DNA of 35,598 nt from contig JAGVOT010000086.1 in assembly GCA_020052615.1 (NCBI GenBank), forward strand, positions 1-35,598. Reading direction: 5' to 3'. Position numbers and translations under genes: made by a program. The DNA is from Nitrospirota bacterium. Its GTDB lineage: Bacteria > Nitrospirota > UBA9217. Below, piece after piece: positions 1-6,382 of the stretch. Below the pieces are notes generated by a model, which saw only the letters and a program-made list of their open reading frames with translations, searched no databases and was not told the DNA's origin. How positions within the stretch are numbered: position 1 is the first letter of the stretch; each line of letters opens with the position of its first letter.

Positions 1-245
1 AGCAATCTCGTCGTTAATCTTTTCAAGCACTACGGGATTGCTTCGTCGCTCACGCTCCTCGCAATGACAGCTAAAGAGGCCTTTTTCAACAGCCTGTTAG
101 ACGCTGAGACAAAATCTGCATTGCAGTATCCGCAGTTATCAGGCTTTTTATCGGTGAATATCTGTGTCAAAGGTCCTGTTGATCCTGTCTGATGTTGAAG
201 CGAATCAGGTTGACCCGAACTTCCCAAACAGGTTATTATCCCCGC
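1..245. other. Intergenic stretch upstream of the aldehyde oxidoreductase gene
   Basis: No gene is recognised here. The only structure seen is a short palindromic repeat near its left end (listed separately). No convincing promoter for the downstream gene was found, and the ribosome binding site in front of the likely ATG at 246 is weak. Confidence 0.5.
36..67. repeat. Short palindromic intergenic repeat (GATTGC...GCAATGAC type)
   Basis: The stretch opens with GATTGC and closes with GCAATGAC, so its ends can pair (ATTGC with GCAAT) around a TCGTCGCT-rich centre. A related but diverged copy lies at 17229-17266. Repeats of this appearance are common between genes in many environmental bacterial genomes; the family assignment is from memory. 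Confidence 0.5.
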
Positions 246-1943
246 ATGCATGCATGGCACGGGAATATGCTCGTCGTCGATCTTTCCGCCGGGAGAACGC
301 GCAGTGAACCGCTCGACGAAGAAATGCTCAGTGCCCGGCTCGGCGGCAGGGGGCTGGGCGTCCATCTGATGAAGGACTTCATCGCCCTCGATCCCTTCGA
401 TGAGCGGATGCCGCTCATATTCTCCGTCGGCCCGCTCTGCGGGACCGCAGCTCCCACCTCGTCCCGCATGTCGCTCGTCTCCCGCTCGCCGCTGACCGGC
501 ACGATCTTCGACTCCTCGGTGGGCGGAACGTTCCCTCTCAAGCTCAAACAGGCAGGCTACGATGCCGTCATGATCACCGGCAAGGCACAGGACCCGGTCT
601 ACCTCGAGATCAACGAGTCCCGGCCTGTGATCAGGGACGCCTCGTGGCTCTGGGGAAAAGGGTGCATCGAGGTGAACAAGCTCTTCGAGGGCTCCGGCGA
701 GGTGGCCAGCATCGGGCCCGCCGGAGAACGGCTGGTCAGGATGGCGAACATCATGGTCGGTGGCGCGAATTCCGTCGGCAGGGGCGGCATGGGCAGTCTC
801 ATGGGCGCGAAAAATCTCAAGGCCATTGTGGCGGCTGGCGGCTCGAAAAAGCCGACCATTGCTGACCAGGCGCTCTTCCAGAAGGCCTATGAAGACGTCA
901 TGCGGCTGCTGCGCGCCTCGCCCGTCGTGATGGGCGAGCTGGGCCTGTCGGAGTACGGCACGTCAGCGCTCGTGGACATCGTGGGCCAGCGCAGGATGGC
1001 GCCGACGGAGAACTTCCGGAAGACGTGGTATCCCCAGGCCCACCTCTATTCGGGACCGGCCCTGAAGAAGGCATTCGGCTTCAAAAAGGAGGGGTGCGCT
1101 GTCTGCCCCATCCAGTGCAAGAAGATCACCACCTGCGGCAGACCGATCCCCGAGTACGAGACCCTGTCCCATTTCGGCGCGCTGAACGCCAATCCCGACG
1201 CGGAATCCATCATCCGGGCCAATATCCTTTGCAATAACGTGGGCCTCGACACGATCTCGACGGCAGCGACCATAGCGGCCTACGGCGAGGCGCGTGGGGC
1301 GTTCCTGATCTCCGATGACATCCTCGACATGGTCAGAAAGATCGCCTACCGGGAAGGGGACGGTGACAAGCTGGCCGAGGGCTCGAAGCGGTACTGCGAG
1401 TCCATCGGCAGGCCCGGTCTCTCCATGACCGTCAAGGGCCTTGAAATGCCGGCCTACGATCCGCGTGGCTCCTACGGCATGGCCTTGGCCTACGGCACGT
1501 CCAACCGCGGCGCCTGCCACCTCCGCGCCTATCCCATCAGCCAGGAGATCCTCCGCAAACCTGTTGCCACGGACCGTTTCAGCTTCGACGGCAAGGCGCG
1601 GCTCATCAAGATCTCCGAGGATACGAATGCCGTCGTCGATTCGCTCTCGGTCTGCAAGTTCGCTTTCCTCGGCGCGTCCATCGAGGAATACGCCCAACTG
1701 CTGGCCGGGGCAACAGGCATAGCCTACACGGGCCAGGGGCTTTTGAAGACGGGCGAGGAGATCATCGCCCTTGAACGGGAATACAACGAACGGAACGGCT
1801 TCGGCGAGAAGGACGATCTCCTGCCGGAACGGTTTTTCACCGACGGGGGAAGCTCAGGAGAGGGTATCGATGTCCCCGCCCTCGACCGGGCGCGGTTCAC
1901 TGAAGAGATGCAGCGGTATTACAGGATCAGAAGTAAGAAGTAA
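246..1943 (+). CDS. Aldehyde:ferredoxin oxidoreductase family protein (tungsten enzyme)
   Basis: Tungstopterin enzyme that oxidises aldehydes to carboxylic acids and passes electrons to ferredoxin; the exact substrate cannot be told from sequence. I start it at the ATG at 246, giving 565 residues that begin MHAWHGNMLVVDL, the usual start of the family; an in-frame ATG at 192 would add 18 unrelated residues. The 4Fe-4S ligands appear as C-x2-C-x3-C at residues 284, 287 and 291, with the distal fourth cysteine at 470 in DSLSVCKF. The stretch DPRGSYGMALAYGTSNRGAC before it is the conserved pterin-binding region. The family normally has about 600 residues, so this is full length. No partner gene (ferredoxin, MoaD-like protein) lies next to it. 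The family call is firm, the substrate open. Confidence 0.93.
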   Translation: MHAWHGNMLVVDLSAGRTRSEPLDEEMLSARLGGRGLGVHLMKDFIALDPFDERMPLIFSVGPLCGTAAPTSSRMSLVSRSPLTGTIFDSSVGGTFPLKLKQAGYDAVMITGKAQDPVYLEINESRPVIRDASWLWGKGCIEVNKLFEGSGEVASIGPAGERLVRMANIMVGGANSVGRGGMGSLMGAKNLKAIVAAGGSKKPTIADQALFQKAYEDVMRLLRASPVVMGELGLSEYGTSALVDIVGQRRMAPTENFRKTWYPQAHLYSGPALKKAFGFKKEGCAVCPIQCKKITTCGRPIPEYETLSHFGALNANPDAESIIRANILCNNVGLDTISTAATIAAYGEARGAFLISDDILDMVRKIAYREGDGDKLAEGSKRYCESIGRPGLSMTVKGLEMPAYDPRGSYGMALAYGTSNRGACHLRAYPISQEILRKPVATDRFSFDGKARLIKISEDTNAVVDSLSVCKFAFLGASIEEYAQLLAGATGIAYTGQGLLKTGEEIIALEREYNERNGFGEKDDLLPERFFTDGGSSGEGIDVPALDRARFTEEMQRYYRIRSKK

Positions 1944-1955
1944 GAAGTCAGGGAC

Positions 1956-2171
1956 CTACCGGGCGGTCCACGTTGTTGTCCATTTCAGGAACAGCATGAA
2001 CCACGGCGTTGCGTGCATGAAGAGGTCGAACCAGTCGACGGGCCGCTTGAGCGTGCCATGCTTCAGCATCACGAGCTTCTCCCACAGATGGGGCGGATTG
2101 TAGGGCGCGAGCCCCAGGGTCAGACAGAGAAAGACGTACATAGCCCAGGGCTGTTCGGCGATGAAACGCAT
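1956..2171 (-). CDS. Small two-helix membrane protein, paralogue 1
   Basis: A 71-residue protein of unknown function. It has a hydrophobic segment near the N-terminus ending in CLTLGLAPYNPPHLWEKL, a conserved polar loop containing RPVDWFDLF, and a second hydrophobic segment at the C-terminus. The ATG at 2171 is chosen because AGGAGG lies seven bases upstream. It is clearly paralogous to the protein at 3394-3615 over its whole length. From memory, such proteins are often labelled 'RND transporter' in databases by neighbourhood only; they are far too small to be RND pumps. It converges on the aldehyde oxidoreductase gene with only about 12 bases between the two stop codons. Confidence 0.8.
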   Translation of the reverse strand: MRFIAEQPWAMYVFLCLTLGLAPYNPPHLWEKLVMLKHGTLKRPVDWFDLFMHATPWFMLFLKWTTTWTAR

Positions 2172-2339
2172 GGCGGCCTCCTGACAGTTCATTATACCTG
2201 AAAAGGCGTGCTCTCGCAGCCGACAGTAGGCGCCTCCAGGCGAGCCGCAATGCAAAGAAAAGCCTGAAAAAGAGGCGTTTTTTTATGAACATGCAGTAAA
2301 GCAGTCTTTGCGGCTTTGCGAGAGAAAATGATTTTAAGA

Positions 2340-2390
2340 TTACTCTGCGTTCTCTGCGCCTCTGCGAGAGACGATCTTGATCGTCGGTTT
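2340..2390. repeat. Repeat remnant and 7-bp hairpin upstream of the selenoprotein gene
   Basis: The stretch CTCTGCGTTCTCTGCGCCTCTG belongs to a repeat type also seen at 26634-26772. It runs into a perfect hairpin: GACGATC at 2370-2376, loop TT, GATCGTC at 2379-2385. The hairpin lies just upstream of the ATG at 2403 and could influence that gene, but no mechanism is visible. Confidence 0.35.
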
Positions 2391-2402
2391 TAGGATCATC
2401 TC

Positions 2403-2855
2403 ATGAAAAATCAGAATACAGATAATAACGTCGACCAAGCTTTGTCGACATTCCTTGAAGGTTTTTCCTGAGCCCAGGCCATCCTGTCGGTCTACGGCGG
2501 GCGGTCCGGTCTGGACCGCGAAACAGCACTCCGGGTCGCAGGCGCATTCGGTGCGGGCATGGCACGGACCGGAGAAACCTGCGGCGCCGTGACGGGCGCG
2601 CTCATGGTCATCGGGCTGAATCATGCCAAGATGCGGAAGGACGATGATGACGGCCGCGAGCGGGCCTACGCGCTGGCGCAGGAGTTCATGGATGCCTTCC
2701 GGGAGCGCAACGGGGCTCTTCTTTGCCGGGAACTGCTGGGCGTCGATGTAAGCACGCCGGAAGGAATGAGGGCGGTTCGCGAGAAGGACCTGTTCAGGAG
2801 TGTCTGCCCGAAGTTCGTGAGGGACTCAGCGGAGATCCTGGAAGGGCTGCTGTGA
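2403..2855 (+). CDS. C_GCAxxG_C_C family redox selenoprotein (in-frame UGA as selenocysteine)
   Basis: Reading from the ATG at 2403 gives a 150-residue protein interrupted only by TGA at 2469-2471 (residue 23). Family members have cysteine there: EGFxC-x-QA is normal, here EGFS-UGA-AQA. The flanking residues on both sides match the family, and the frame continues through AFGAGMARTGETCGAVTGALMVIG. The remaining conserved cysteines are C60, C108 and C135. A gene call starting at the ATG at 2559 would lose the first third, including the redox centre. A possible bacterial SECIS hairpin follows the UGA at once. The family is a putative small thiol redox protein with no settled reaction; selenocysteine members are known. 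An upstream AGGA at about nine bases supports the start. The gene sits between two paralogous membrane proteins on the other strand. Confidence 0.87.
2469..2502 (+). promoter_or_regulatory. Candidate bacterial SECIS element
   Basis: UGA at 2469-2471 is followed directly by GCCC (2472-2475), two unpaired bases and GCC (2478-2480). These pair with GGC (2496-2498) and GGGC (2499-2502) around a 15-base apical region containing GGTC. A GC-rich stem immediately 3' of the UGA with G residues in the loop is what SelB needs. Folding was done by eye only. Confidence 0.55.
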
Positions 2856-3000
2856 TTGGATAAACTATCGATCTATATTGAGCATTGCTACGGGCAACAC
2901 AATCCTGTCGAATTCAACCTGCAAGTCTCTAAGTTCAATCAGCACATACATCATCGAAACAGTGGTCCATAACGCCTGGTCAGCAGCGCGGCGCCGGCGA

Positions 3001-3162
3001 TCAGACTGCCTTTCGAGTCGCTTTATCGCCAGAAGAGGTGGTTGAGCTGTCGTTCGTCCCGGTCTGCTGCGTAAAAGCCTCAAATCCGAGAAAATCAGTC
3101 TCGCCATGGACGCGTTCATGCCGCCGGAAGAGCAGTTCCAGGATGAAGAAAATATGTCTCAT
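3001..3162 (-). CDS. Possible small protein of 53 residues, function unknown
   Basis: A short reading frame starting MRHIFFILELLFRRHERVHG. Its one strong point is an excellent ribosome binding site, GAGGAGG six bases before the ATG at 3162. The product is basic with a short hydrophobic N-terminus and a Ser/Thr-rich tail, and resembles no family I recognise. It may be a real small protein, or the intact start of a decayed gene: the remaining 130 bases to 2870 hold nothing coherent. Confidence 0.35.
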   Translation of the reverse strand: MRHIFFILELLFRRHERVHGETDFLGFEAFTQQTGTNDSSTTSSGDKATRKAV

Positions 3163-3393
3163 AGTACCTCCTCGGTCTCTCGTTATCAAATCATCGGCTC
3201 ATCCAAGTGACAGACTGTTGTTGTGCACCTCGCAACAGTGTATAAAATGACAAGGATTTTCTACGAGTATAGCAGAGCTGTGCTGCGATCGTTTACAAAT
3301 CAAATTAATTTACCGCAGATGAGCGTTTCCATGCAGGATGGTGAGAAAAATGCGCAGGATGACTGTTGGAACTTTCGGTCTGCGATTCGGAGA

Positions 3394-3615
3394 TCAGGAT
3401 GTTCTCTTTTTCAGAGCCACAGCGGCCTTGATGATCAGCAGCAGCCAGGGGACGCCGTGATAGAACAGGTCGAACCAGTCGATGGGCCGGGATAGTTCAC
3501 CGTTCTTCAGCATTACCAGCTTCTCCCAGATATGGGGAGGTGCGAAGGGCGCAAGTCCCAGGGTCAGGCATCCGGCGATCACCAGCCCCCATGGCAGTTT
3601 TCTGATGAAATTCAT
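3394..3615 (-). CDS. Small two-helix membrane protein, paralogue 2
   Basis: A 73-residue paralogue of the protein at 1956-2171. Shared features are LPWGL near the start, CLTLGLAPF-x-PPHIWEKLVMLK, RPIDWFDLF and a C-terminal hydrophobic helix followed by a basic tail (KKRTS). The start at 3615 is preceded by a GGAGG motif. The two genes are also similar at DNA level, so the duplication is fairly recent or conserved by selection. Both lie on the minus strand either side of the C_GCAxxG_C_C selenoprotein. Function unknown; the conserved loop between the helices suggests a binding role, but that is a guess. Confidence 0.8.
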   Translation of the reverse strand: MNFIRKLPWGLVIAGCLTLGLAPFAPPHIWEKLVMLKNGELSRPIDWFDLFYHGVPWLLLIIKAAVALKKRTS

Positions 3616-3739
3616 AGTGTTGCCTCCTTTTTTTGTGCTCTCGCCCTGCCATCCTCGTTGGAGCCAGGAGCGAGCGCTTCCCCGCGGCTTGCTGCGGCTT
3701 ATCGAGCGATGTGAATAATTAGTTCAACCTTGAGGATCG

Positions 3740-3773
3740 AAGCTCCATGCAGTTTGCTGCGGGGAGCTTAACC
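3740..3773. repeat. Palindromic intergenic repeat
   Basis: AAGCTCC and GGAGCTT form the arms of a hairpin around a GCAGTTTGCTGC centre. It lies between the minus-strand small membrane protein and the next plus-strand gene. It has the look of a dispersed repeat; no T-run follows it on the plus strand. Confidence 0.4.
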
Positions 3774-3849
3774 GATCCGATCCGTCTTCCTGTCGACGAA
3801 ACGCGGCAACGTCCGCCCTGTCTGCGCCGGCGAGGCCCCTTTGCCGCGG

Positions 3850-3858
3850 TGGTATAAT
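3850..3858 (+). promoter_or_regulatory. Extended -10 promoter for the gene at 3901
   Basis: TGG followed by a perfect TATAAT (3853-3858) makes an extended -10 element, about 42 bases before the ATG at 3901. No good -35 hexamer is seen at the right distance, which extended -10 promoters do not need. Confidence 0.5.
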
Positions 3859-3900
3859 AGGAGTAAGGGCGGTTACCGACATGTTGCGGAGGTGAAAGCT

Positions 3901-4122
3901 ATGTGGCTCAAGATCACACCCGATATGGACCTGATGATGGAGGTCGACCTTCAGGGGATCGACGAACGGTCGAGAGATTACGATGTTCAGCTCTTTGAAG
4001 AAGTCGTACACGACGCATTGATGGAACGGCTGAAAAAGGTCTTTGCCGAAGAAGACATCGCTCTCCATTTTGTGAATGTGGGCATTGCCCGGGAGAAGTA
4101 TATCAAGGCGAAGGCGGCATAG
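3901..4122 (+). CDS. Conserved-looking small protein, 73 residues, function unknown
   Basis: A small acidic protein beginning MWLKITPDMDLMMEVDL. The start at 3901 is chosen because GGAGGTGA lies six bases before it; an in-frame ATG at 3841 would add 20 residues with no binding site and would cover the promoter. No cysteines, signal peptide or membrane segment. The middle (DVQLFEEVVHDALMERLKKVFAEE) reads as an amphipathic helix. I do not recognise the family. Confidence 0.65.
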   Translation: MWLKITPDMDLMMEVDLQGIDERSRDYDVQLFEEVVHDALMERLKKVFAEEDIALHFVNVGIAREKYIKAKAA

Positions 4123-4341
4123 ACAGTGGATGGTCTCAAGCTCGTCTGATGAGGACAGCCGGACATCCGTTCGGGCCGGTTATTCTTTCCTCTTCGCATC
4201 CCTGACAGCGCGCGCCTGGTGACTTACTTTCGTTCCAGCACAAGGACCTGCCGTGGCGTCTCGGGTTTGTATTGCCGTGCCTCTAGGGTTGGTCCTCCAT
4301 CATTCCGTACATGTACATATAGATATGTCTAGATATGTCCC
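4123..4341. other. Intergenic stretch, possible gene remnant on the minus strand
   Basis: No intact gene. On the minus strand a short open stretch ends PETPRQVLVLERK then stop (about 4222-4300), which looks like the C-terminus of a lost protein, but it is too short to assign. A 10-base unit, TAGATATGTC, is repeated in tandem at 4320-4339. Confidence 0.3.
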
Positions 4342-4730
4342 GTGAAGCAGCCGGGATTATTCTTCGTCCTCTTCGGCGCGCTGTATCTTGCCTGCTATCA
4401 GAGTAAGCAGCCCGCTACCGGCAGACAGCAGGTCCGCAACCTCATCTTCTACGCCGGTGGTGCGCTGCTACCGTTGTGCCTCGTCGTCATCTGGAGCGCC
4501 CTTTCCGGATCGATCGACCGCTTCTGGTTCTGGACCGTCACCTACGTGCGGGAATACGGGACCATGGTCTCCTGGACCGTCGCCCTCTCCCGGTTCACCG
4601 TCGGGGTCTCCCGGCTGGTCGATGGCTTTACATGGCGCTCGGCGGCGCGCTTGCGCTGATCACCGCCCTCGCGAAAAGAACCGTCCTGTCCTCTCTTTTG
4701 AAGAAGTATGCCTTTTCCGCATACAGGCCT
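4342..4730 (+). pseudogene. Glycosyltransferase (GT39/ArnT-like) fragment, internal part
   Basis: An open stretch encodes KQPGLFFVLFGALYLAC followed by membrane-spanning sequence and the motif DRFWFWTVTYVREYG, typical of the middle of polytopic dolichyl-phosphate-mannose-type (ArnT-like) glycosyltransferases. It loses frame near 4635; a further helix-like stretch (LYMALGGALALITAL) continues in another frame. The N-terminal, catalytic part is missing here and lies on the opposite strand at 4756-4953. This is a broken gene, not an expressed enzyme. Confidence 0.6.
4622..4633 (+). repeat. 12-base direct repeat, copy 1
   Basis: ATGGCTTTACAT occurs here and again at 4952-4963. The copies bracket the inverted glycosyltransferase fragment and may mark the rearrangement that broke the gene; chance cannot be excluded. 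Confidence 0.4.
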
Positions 4731-4755
4731 AGGGCCACGGCAAGGGTGAAGAGCA

Positions 4756-4953
4756 AGGGGGAACCCCCTGCAGAAAGAGCTGGCCCATGTACGCATACTC
4801 GCCTTCGTCACGTTCCAGCGGAATGTCGAGGAGGCGTATGCGTACGGCAACGACGAAGAGAAGCACGATAGCGAGCGCGATCCAGGCGCGGTCCGGGAAC
4901 GGCCTGGATGACTCGACCGGTAGTGCCTGTATCTTTCCGGGGCGTTTGCTCAT
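4756..4953 (-). pseudogene. Glycosyltransferase (GT39/ArnT-like) fragment, N-terminal part
   Basis: Reading from the ATG at 4953 gives one membrane helix followed by RLLDIPLERDEGEYAYMGQ, the first periplasmic loop with the Asp-Glu catalytic motif of this glycosyltransferase family. Homology stops after LFLQGVPP and the frame soon ends. It is oriented against the other fragment of the same family at 4342-4730, so the gene has been cut and inverted, with much of the middle lost. Confidence 0.6.
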
Positions 4954-4963
4954 GGCTTTACAT
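4952..4963 (+). repeat. 12-base direct repeat, copy 2
   Basis: Second copy of ATGGCTTTACAT (see 4622-4633). It overlaps the start codon of the minus-strand glycosyltransferase fragment. Confidence 0.4.
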
Positions 4964-5009
4964 AACGAAGGAGGTTTGCGGCGGCTTCATGAAGTTGCAC
5001 CGGTGATGC

Positions 5010-6239
5010 TTATCGGCGCTTTTTCTCCGCCATCCGGAAATACTCCTCGCGGCACCTGTTCTCAGCCTCCGCCATCTTCATGAAAGCGTCGCGGAAGTCC
5101 TTTTCGCCTGCGGCGAATATGCCGTGGCCATAGACGATGCAGACGCCTTTTTGTTTCATTGCCTCCGGGACGGACCTTGCCATGCCGCCGGCGCCGGTCT
5201 CTCCCGCCACGATGGGCACGCCGCAGACCGAGCGGGCGCGGTCACAGAGGCGGTTGCAGTCCCGGATCGTGCAGTTCTTCTCATCACACAGCATGGAAAG
5301 CACGATGCTGAACCGGGGATGGCCGTGCAGTACGGCTCGCCAGGCCGAGTCCCGGTAGATGGCGCGGTGTGTAGGCAGCTCCGACGAGGCCGAGAGCCCG
5401 GCGGTGGAGGAGCCGTCGACCGGCACGGGGTCGATGAATCCCTCAAGCTCGTCGAGGGACGACGTTGTCTGGCTGATATAGATCGTCTTCCCGTCAAAGT
5501 AGCTGATGTTCCCGAAGAAGGAGTCCACATAGCCCTTCTCGACGGTATACCGGCCCGTGCGGCAGATCTCCGCGTAGATCCGCTCCCTCGCCCCCTGGGG
5601 GAGAGGGAGCGAGTTCGGGGAACGGCGGAGACCGGCGCTCCCTTCCAGCGGACCTTCCGCAAAGGTCAGGCCGCTCAGGTCGGGCGACTTGTTCCATTTC
5701 TGCTTGAACCCTTCGAAGATAATATGTTCGTTCGGCAGTTTGAACCCGTCGGTCAGGACATCGAGACAGTATTTGACGAAGGTGGTGTGGAAGATCGTGG
5801 AGAAACCGATGTAGGCCTGCTCCACGGTGACCCCGCCGGCCGAAACGACGCCGAGGCCCTCGATGATCACTGCCTTGCGCTCTTTGAGGCGCCGGACGAT
5901 CATTGTCGTAACGTCGCTTGTCGGCGCGCCTTCCCACTCCTGCTTCCTGATGAAGGGGATGTCATGGAGAAATCCCTTGGTCTCGCTGTCCTTGGGCACG
6001 AGGCGGTCCGTTCCGGGGTCCGCCCGCGCAACGAGCAGGTCCGCGAAAGGGAGGGTGGGCCTGGCGAAGAGCAGGGCCGCGATATCCAGCCCCTCGAAGA
6101 CCGAACTGAACAGGGGCAGCCATTCGTCCTGTCTGTTGGACGATACGATGTCGTCGAGGCGGTAGAACCGGATGCTCGCCGGGACCGCGGTCCGGTCGCG
6201 CAGCAGTTTTAGGGTGTATTTTTCTATCTGATCATGCAT
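5010..6239 (-). CDS. Class II aldolase/adducin family protein with two aldolase-like domains
   Basis: A 409-residue protein with two related domains. The C-terminal half has the zinc-site signature of class II aldolases: HGH in AVLHGHPRFS and a third histidine in VYGHGIF. The N-terminal half (about 1-205) looks like a degenerate copy with IIEGLGVVSAGGVTVEQAY and no HxH pair. Such enzymes cleave or epimerise phosphorylated sugars; the substrate is not predictable. Between the domains, around residues 210-220, the residues LPLPQGARER are encoded by a palindromic repeat (5581-5611) whose relative lies intergenically at 6337-6372. The insert keeps the frame and sits in a probable linker, so function may be kept. 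Ribosome binding site is modest (AGAAGG close to the ATG). Confidence 0.8.
   Translation of the reverse strand: MHDQIEKYTLKLLRDRTAVPASIRFYRLDDIVSSNRQDEWLPLFSSVFEGLDIAALLFARPTLPFADLLVARADPGTDRLVPKDSETKGFLHDIPFIRKQEWEGAPTSDVTTMIVRRLKERKAVIIEGLGVVSAGGVTVEQAYIGFSTIFHTTFVKYCLDVLTDGFKLPNEHIIFEGFKQKWNKSPDLSGLTFAEGPLEGSAGLRRSPNSLPLPQGARERIYAEICRTGRYTVEKGYVDSFFGNISYFDGKTIYISQTTSSLDELEGFIDPVPVDGSSTAGLSASSELPTHRAIYRDSAWRAVLHGHPRFSIVLSMLCDEKNCTIRDCNRLCDRARSVCGVPIVAGETGAGGMARSVPEAMKQKGVCIVYGHGIFAAGEKDFRDAFMKMAEAENRCREEYFRMAEKKRR
5581..5611. repeat. Palindromic repeat inserted in frame in the aldolase-like gene
   Basis: CGCTCCCTC (5581-5589) and GAGGGAGCG (5603-5611) form a perfect 9-bp stem around a GCCCCCTGGGGGA centre. 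This is the composition of a common intergenic repeat (see 6337-6372), yet it lies inside the coding region at the boundary of two domains. Confidence 0.6.
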
Positions 6240-6336
6240 GGCCTTCTCTGGGTTATAGCGGTATTCAGAAAATATGTCAAGGTCGTCCGCGGCTCATTGA
6301 CTCCCCGAGCAAAACTGCTACAATGAAATCAATTCA

Positions 6337-6372
6337 CCCTCACCTTCCCTCTCCCCTCAAGGGAGCGGGATG
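6337..6372. repeat. Intergenic CCCTC-type repeat
   Basis: A CACCCTCACCTTCCCTCTCC stretch followed by CAAGGGAG. It resembles the palindrome inside the neighbouring aldolase gene. It lies directly upstream of the selenocysteine reductase gene and ends about ten bases before its ATG, so it may contribute the untranslated leader. Confidence 0.45.
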
Positions 6373-6382
6373 AAAGGCACAC

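Noticed and set aside
2559-2855. A 98-residue gene starting at the ATG at 2559
   Set aside because: It lacks the first third of a well-conserved family; the missing part is encoded upstream in the same frame with a single UGA at a cysteine position.
5124-6212. Long open frame on the plus strand opposite the aldolase-like gene
   Set aside because: Its residues are the mirror of a high-GC coding strand (rich in Arg, Gly, Asp, Val) and it matches nothing; the minus strand has the family motifs.
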